A stretch of 9,712 nt of DNA from DATKMG01 sp041476565 (lineage in GTDB: Bacteria > Acidobacteriota > Terriglobia > Versatilivoradales > Versatilivoraceae). Each line of letters opens with the position of its first letter. Within the stretch, counting starts at the first letter, position 1. Shown piece by piece: positions 6,647-9,712 of this stretch. Under the pieces are notes generated by a model, which worked only from the letters and a program-made list of their open reading frames with translations, did no database searches and was not told the origin of the DNA. The stretch covers positions 1-9,712 of the forward strand of contig JBGOTQ010000304.1 of assembly GCA_041476565.1 (NCBI GenBank), in the 5' to 3' direction. The position numbers were made by a program, and so were the translations under genes.

Positions 6647-6849
6647 AGTTCAACCTTTAGGTCGCTAACACGCTGAGGTGTGAATTCTGAACGACGAATC
6701 AGGTTCTCCGTTGTCAATTGTGTTGACTCTGACAAAGCTTTGAGAAAAGTCCTGACGAGAATCCAGCATATTGTATGATACCCATGCCTGAATTGGTGTG
6801 AAGGATTTCGTGCCTCAAGTTTGGTTCCCGACTCTACTTGCACTCAATC

Positions 6850-6854
6850 AAGGA
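6850..6854 (+). promoter_or_regulatory. Ribosome binding site of the transglutaminase-like gene (AAGGA)
   Basis: AAGGA stands 6 bases before the ATG at 6861. It supports that start over the in-frame GTG at 6798, which would place 21 residues before a standard signal peptide. Confidence 0.65.
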
Positions 6855-6860
6855 TCGAAA

Positions 6861-8618
6861 ATGGTTCAATGGATGAATTCCCTGGCGGGCAGGTCATTGA
6901 AGAGCGGGTTGACGTTCATGGTTGTGTTTTTCGTGCCGCTGGAGGTCTTGGCTGCAGAGGTCAAGCTAGTGTCCGGTCCATTAGTGGTGAGCGAAAACTG
7001 GCCGGAATGTACTGATTTGGTCACCTGGACGCACGATGTCATGCGCCTCGAACAGGTGGAGAATGCCTCCGAAACTGCCCAGGCCAAAGTTTTCTTTCGT
7101 TGGTTGCGCCTGTTCTCCAAGATGGCGACCGGCGGGATGTTGCAGGCTTATGAAGGGGACTATGGCAAGGAGAAATATGTCCTCGACACCCAAAAGAATC
7201 TGTTTGTATATGGCTGGGGCTACTGTGACACCCACAGCCGGATTGCCGAAGCGGCCTGGTGCGAATTCAAGAAGGACCGGAAGGCTGCCGAGAGAGTGGT
7301 TGTTCAGCATGCTGATGGCGGCTACCACACCATGTACCGTCTGCGGCTGGACGGCCAATATGCTGCCTTTGACGCCCGCTACGGCTACTATCTGGTCGAC
7401 CGCGATATTCCCGATGCCCGAATCCTTGACTGGGCCGATGTAGGGAGCGATGAGAATATTCTGAAGAACAAGACCTACCGTTACCGTAGTGCTCCGTTTT
7501 TTGAGTACTTCGGTCGAGAGTGGGAGAGAGCCTTATTATTGCAGCCGGTCTATTATGAGGCCGAAGAGGCATGGGTCAAGGCTGGAAGTTTGAGTGAGTG
7601 TGTCTTTGGGAACGGCCAGTACCAGATGGGAACCCAGTACCACGACATGTCCTTCCAGCTGGCCAAGGGAGCCAGCATAGAGCGTTACTGGGACAATACC
7701 GCTCGTAAGTTCTACGTCCCGGCTGGGTTTGAATTGAAAGGAGAGGAGCCCTTCAGGCCTTCCGGCCGCTTTTACCGCATCACCGAAACCATGCTGGACG
7801 GCAATTGGGTCAAGTACGATCCCAACTACTCCAAGTGTGCGCCTTACCTGACGACCGTGCCCCGCGATGAAGGCTATAACTCCGAGATTAGCGGAGGCCG
7901 AACCATCGGTCAGGCCTGGGGCCGCTTAATCTATAAACCCGATTTGCAGGACCTCGATTTCCTCCAGAATGCGCCAGCCAGTACAGACTTGTTGCATTTC
8001 CAGACAGCGCCCTTCTTGAGGCCCGCACAGACTTCAGGAGGCGGGAGCATCAGTTTCGATTTCTATTGTCCCTATGTGTGGGTGGACGGTTTGCTTGTCG
8101 GCGAATGGATGGCTTCCACCGAGGATCACCCCCTCGTTGAAATCCGGGTCCTCCGGCCGAAATCTCAAGCGGAGACCGAGCCGGATGTCTGGTCGGACTG
8201 GCAAGTCCTGCAATCCGGGCCACAATCATTGAGTTGTGAGCTAGGCCGTCCTCGGTTCAATGGGAAGGATGTCAGCATCCACGGGGCCTACCATTTCCAA
8301 ATTCGACTATCCTTACAGCCCAATCCGGAGCGGACAATGCCTGCAGGGCTCAAGTCATTAAAGTTGGAAACCTATTTTGAAAACGGGATCATGTCGATTC
8401 CCCGCATTGTGGCTGGAACGAATATCATCCATTTTAAAGTCAAAGATGCGGCAACCGTCGCATTTCCCATCAAGGTTGTCTATCGTTATCAAACTCGATC
8501 AGGTAAACGTTTTCACGCCCAGATCCTTCGCCCACGGGACTTTCGCAACAACGTTGCCACTTACAGGTTTGATGCCCCCGGACTTACACGCTGCAACTCC
8601 CTTGTGATTGCCTACTAA
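6861..8618 (+). CDS. Secreted protein with transglutaminase-like Cys-His-Asp signature, 585 aa
   Basis: The start at 6861 gives a basic N-terminus and hydrophobic segment (LTFMVVFFVPLEVLA, then AEV), a probable signal peptide. Residues about 90-185 fit the transglutaminase-like/papain-like fold: Cys122 in WGYCDTHSRIAEA at the start of a helix, His156 in GGYHTMYRL on a strand, and Asp171 in AAFDARYGYYLVD, the usual spacing and order of the triad in this superfamily. Such domains act as peptidases, amidases or cross-linking enzymes. The remaining 400 residues are not recognised with certainty; they are rich in aromatic residues and beta-like strands, include MSFQLAKGASIERYWDN (about 283-299) and SISFDFYCPYVWVDGLLVG (about 395-413), and end in strands resembling carbohydrate-binding or Ig-like domains. 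There are few cysteines and no later membrane segment, so a periplasmic or secreted protein is likely. It is divergent from the tricorn gene, and a peptide-processing partnership is possible but inferred. Confidence 0.75.
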   Translation: MVQWMNSLAGRSLKSGLTFMVVFFVPLEVLAAEVKLVSGPLVVSENWPECTDLVTWTHDVMRLEQVENASETAQAKVFFRWLRLFSKMATGGMLQAYEGDYGKEKYVLDTQKNLFVYGWGYCDTHSRIAEAAWCEFKKDRKAAERVVVQHADGGYHTMYRLRLDGQYAAFDARYGYYLVDRDIPDARILDWADVGSDENILKNKTYRYRSAPFFEYFGREWERALLLQPVYYEAEEAWVKAGSLSECVFGNGQYQMGTQYHDMSFQLAKGASIERYWDNTARKFYVPAGFELKGEEPFRPSGRFYRITETMLDGNWVKYDPNYSKCAPYLTTVPRDEGYNSEISGGRTIGQAWGRLIYKPDLQDLDFLQNAPASTDLLHFQTAPFLRPAQTSGGGSISFDFYCPYVWVDGLLVGEWMASTEDHPLVEIRVLRPKSQAETEPDVWSDWQVLQSGPQSLSCELGRPRFNGKDVSIHGAYHFQIRLSLQPNPERTMPAGLKSLKLETYFENGIMSIPRIVAGTNIIHFKVKDAATVAFPIKVVYRYQTRSGKRFHAQILRPRDFRNNVATYRFDAPGLTRCNSLVIAY

Positions 8619-8653
8619 CGAAACTGGCTTCAGGCGGAGTACAGGCACAGTCT

Positions 8654-8806
8654 CACTACAAAGGCACAGAGGGTACAGAGAAATTCTCCTGTACATCGTC
8701 CCCGTCGTTGTTTTTGGCCTCGGCATGGAAACTACCGATGACGACGACGGGAACGAGGACGAATGCCGATGATTATGGACTCTGTGCGCTCCGTGCCTCT
8801 GTGGTG
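8654..8806. repeat. Imperfect inverted repeat (CACAGAG-type arms) filling a convergent gap
   Basis: The left arm 8654-8679 and the reverse complement of 8781-8806 agree at 21 of 26 positions; both contain AGGCAC-GAG followed by ACAGA. Between them lie shorter inverted pieces: TCGGCAT (8720-8726) with ATGCCGA (8763-8769), CCCGTCGT (8701-8708) with ACGACGGG (8744-8751), and a hairpin GTACAGAGA/TCTCCTGTAC (8673-8694). The right arm ends 5 bp past the amidohydrolase stop. No reading frame in 8619-8811 looks coding. The whole could be an old MITE-like interspersed repeat or a transcription barrier between convergent genes. Confidence 0.65.
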
Positions 8807-8811
8807 GAATC

Positions 8812-9712
8812 CTACTGCCAGTTGAGCAGTCGAGTGGCATTGTCGTGGTAGAGACTCTTCAGCACATCAGGTGGCAGATCGAGGCCGTAATAGCGCCACC
8901 AGATCCGCCCTGGCATATATTCATCGCCGGTCTCCAGCAACCGCCACCATCCCAGGTAGACAAACTTCTCCCTCCCCATGTCTGTACCAAAAAGAACGCG
9001 CTCCCTGTAACGCTGCAAGAACTTTGCGGCGGTTCGAGGCTGACGTCCAATTTCATAATCTCGCGCTGATACATCGACAAAGAGGTTAGCAAAACGGTCC
9101 AGCGCTTTCGCCAGAGCCACAAGATCATTTCCCTGGTTGCTGAGATGGCAGGTAATGAAGTGGGTCTTCGGATGGCTTGCCAGCAGATGATCCCTTATCG
9201 CCAGTAGTTCCTCGTAGGAAGAGACATCTTTACCATAGAGATTGAACCCCTGGAAATCCGGGGTTCGCTCTTGCTTGGGATCGAGAGGTTTCCAGCAGGA
9301 AGGGTGATCGGCGATGTGGAGGTTGACTGGCAATTTCAATTCAGCACATTTTCCCCAGAATGCGTCCAGTCGCGGGTCGTCCACGTGCAGCCGCTGCGGC
9401 CGAGGCAAGGGTGACTCGATTGTCCCAACAATTCCCCAACCTTTGTCCGTCACCTCGCCGACTCCCCGTGCTCCTTTTTGGTAACAGCGGGCAAGTTCAT
9501 TCACAACTCTTTCCGGGTAGTCAGGAGCCTCGAAATGTGCGGTGTCGATGCCGCAATAAAGCTGGAAACGGTTTGGATAGGGTTTCATATAGAGATCGAC
9601 CAGCCGGTCAAATTCGGGTCCAGAAGCCTCCGTCAGAACAACGGTCTTCTCAATCCCGACTTCATTCATGGTTCGCACCCAATCGGAAACTTCTTCGGTG
9701 TTGTTGGCATAA
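8812..9712 (-). CDS. Amidohydrolase_2 family metal-dependent hydrolase, N-terminus cut by window edge
   Basis: About 299 residues are visible and the frame is open to the window end, so the GTG at 9678 and ATG at 9669 are internal (the sequence before them reads NNTEEVSDWV and continues the family pattern). The Amidohydrolase_2 features are MNEVGIEKTVVLTEA, then YCGIDTAHFE, GARGVGEV, the metal-binding His in NLHIADHP (codon 9316-9318), the second His in FITCHLSNQG (9145-9147), the Asp in LFGTDMGRE (8980-8982), and the closing segment YHDNATRLLNW typical of the family. The N-terminal HxH metal site should lie beyond the window. Members hydrolyse or decarboxylate small carboxylates, amides or lactones; the substrate is not evident. 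It converges on the transglutaminase-like gene across 193 bp of repeat. Confidence 0.92.
   Translation of the reverse strand, partial: YANNTEEVSDWVRTMNEVGIEKTVVLTEASGPEFDRLVDLYMKPYPNRFQLYCGIDTAHFEAPDYPERVVNELARCYQKGARGVGEVTDKGWGIVGTIESPLPRPQRLHVDDPRLDAFWGKCAELKLPVNLHIADHPSCWKPLDPKQERTPDFQGFNLYGKDVSSYEELLAIRDHLLASHPKTHFITCHLSNQGNDLVALAKALDRFANLFVDVSARDYEIGRQPRTAAKFLQRYRERVLFGTDMGREKFVYLGWWRLLETGDEYMPGRIWWRYYGLDLPPDVLKSLYHDNATRLLNWQ

Larger units (their letters stand above)
6565..6860. promoter_or_regulatory. Divergent promoter region between the tricorn and transglutaminase-like genes
   Basis: These 296 bp separate two divergent start codons and must hold both promoters. For the + gene, TATGAT at 6774-6779 is a fair -10 box without a convincing -35. 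GTCAA-N5-TTGAC at 6713-6727 is an exact inverted repeat that also places TTGACA on the minus strand (6717-6712) and TTGACT on the plus strand (6723-6728), but neither has a good -10 at 16-18 bp. The stretch has no supported gene. Individual promoters are uncertain. Confidence 0.4.

Noticed and set aside
6691..6702. ACGACGAATCAG, identical to 12 bases of the 45-bp element repeat (3255-3266)
   Set aside because: There is no matching second hairpin arm and no GTAG nearby, so it is too short to call a REP remnant and may be chance.
6712..6751. TTGACA on minus and TTGACT on plus as back-to-back -35 boxes
   Set aside because: Neither has an acceptable -10 at 16-18 bp (TCGTTC and AAAGTC are found instead), so they are not called as promoters.
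1..9712. CRISPR array, tRNA or rRNA genes, phage or toxin-antitoxin modules
   Set aside because: No regularly spaced repeats, cloverleaf-like segment, ribosomal RNA motif or such protein families were seen.

Overview
The window is chromosomal DNA of a free-living, probably uncultured bacterium with moderate GC. It holds no ribosomal or tRNA gene, so the phylum cannot be fixed. The mix of a secreted tricorn-type peptidase, a secreted glycosidase-like TIM-barrel protein, a secreted transglutaminase-like protein, two amidohydrolases and GTAG-type palindromic repeats with their transposases would suit an Acidobacteriota, Planctomycetota, KSB1 or similar organotrophic lineage. That assignment is inference only.

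Layout from left to right: (1) the 3' end of an Amidohydrolase_3 (YtcJ-like) gene on +, positions 1-411. (2) A first REP-associated tyrosine transposase (RAYT, Y1/HUH type) on -, 455-1057. One 28-bp GTAG palindrome lies just past its stop and a second of identical design lies in frame inside it. (3) A secreted, glycoside-hydrolase-like protein on -, 1054-2658, whose stop overlaps the RAYT start as ATGA. (4) A compact 606-bp element, 2686-3291, bounded by 45-bp inverted repeats that match at 44 of 45 positions. It encodes a second, unrelated RAYT broken by an in-frame TAG at 2835-2837. (5) A large tricorn-protease homologue on -, 3301-6564. (6) A divergent regulatory region of about 300 bp. (7) A secreted protein with a Cys-His-Asp transglutaminase-like signature on +, 6861-8618. 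(8) A 193-bp convergent gap carrying an imperfect inverted repeat. (9) The 3' part of an Amidohydrolase_2 gene on -, 8812 to the window edge.

Three of the four full-length host genes begin with clear export signals and have catabolic or hydrolytic folds (peptidase, TIM-barrel glycosidase-like, transglutaminase/peptidase-like). This suggests a locus for processing external polymers or peptides, with the amidohydrolases acting on small products; that functional link is inference. The tricorn and glycosidase-like genes share a strand, and without the 606-bp element they would be about 36 bp apart, so they may once have been an operon.

The most notable observations concern the two unrelated RAYT/REP systems sitting within 2.9 kb: a repeat whose 9-bp arms are kept while its 10-bp self-complementary centre is replaced, a repeat that supplies a host stop codon, a repeat accommodated in frame inside its likely transposase, and a transposase apparently killed recently by a single TGG-to-TAG change while its ends are still nearly identical.
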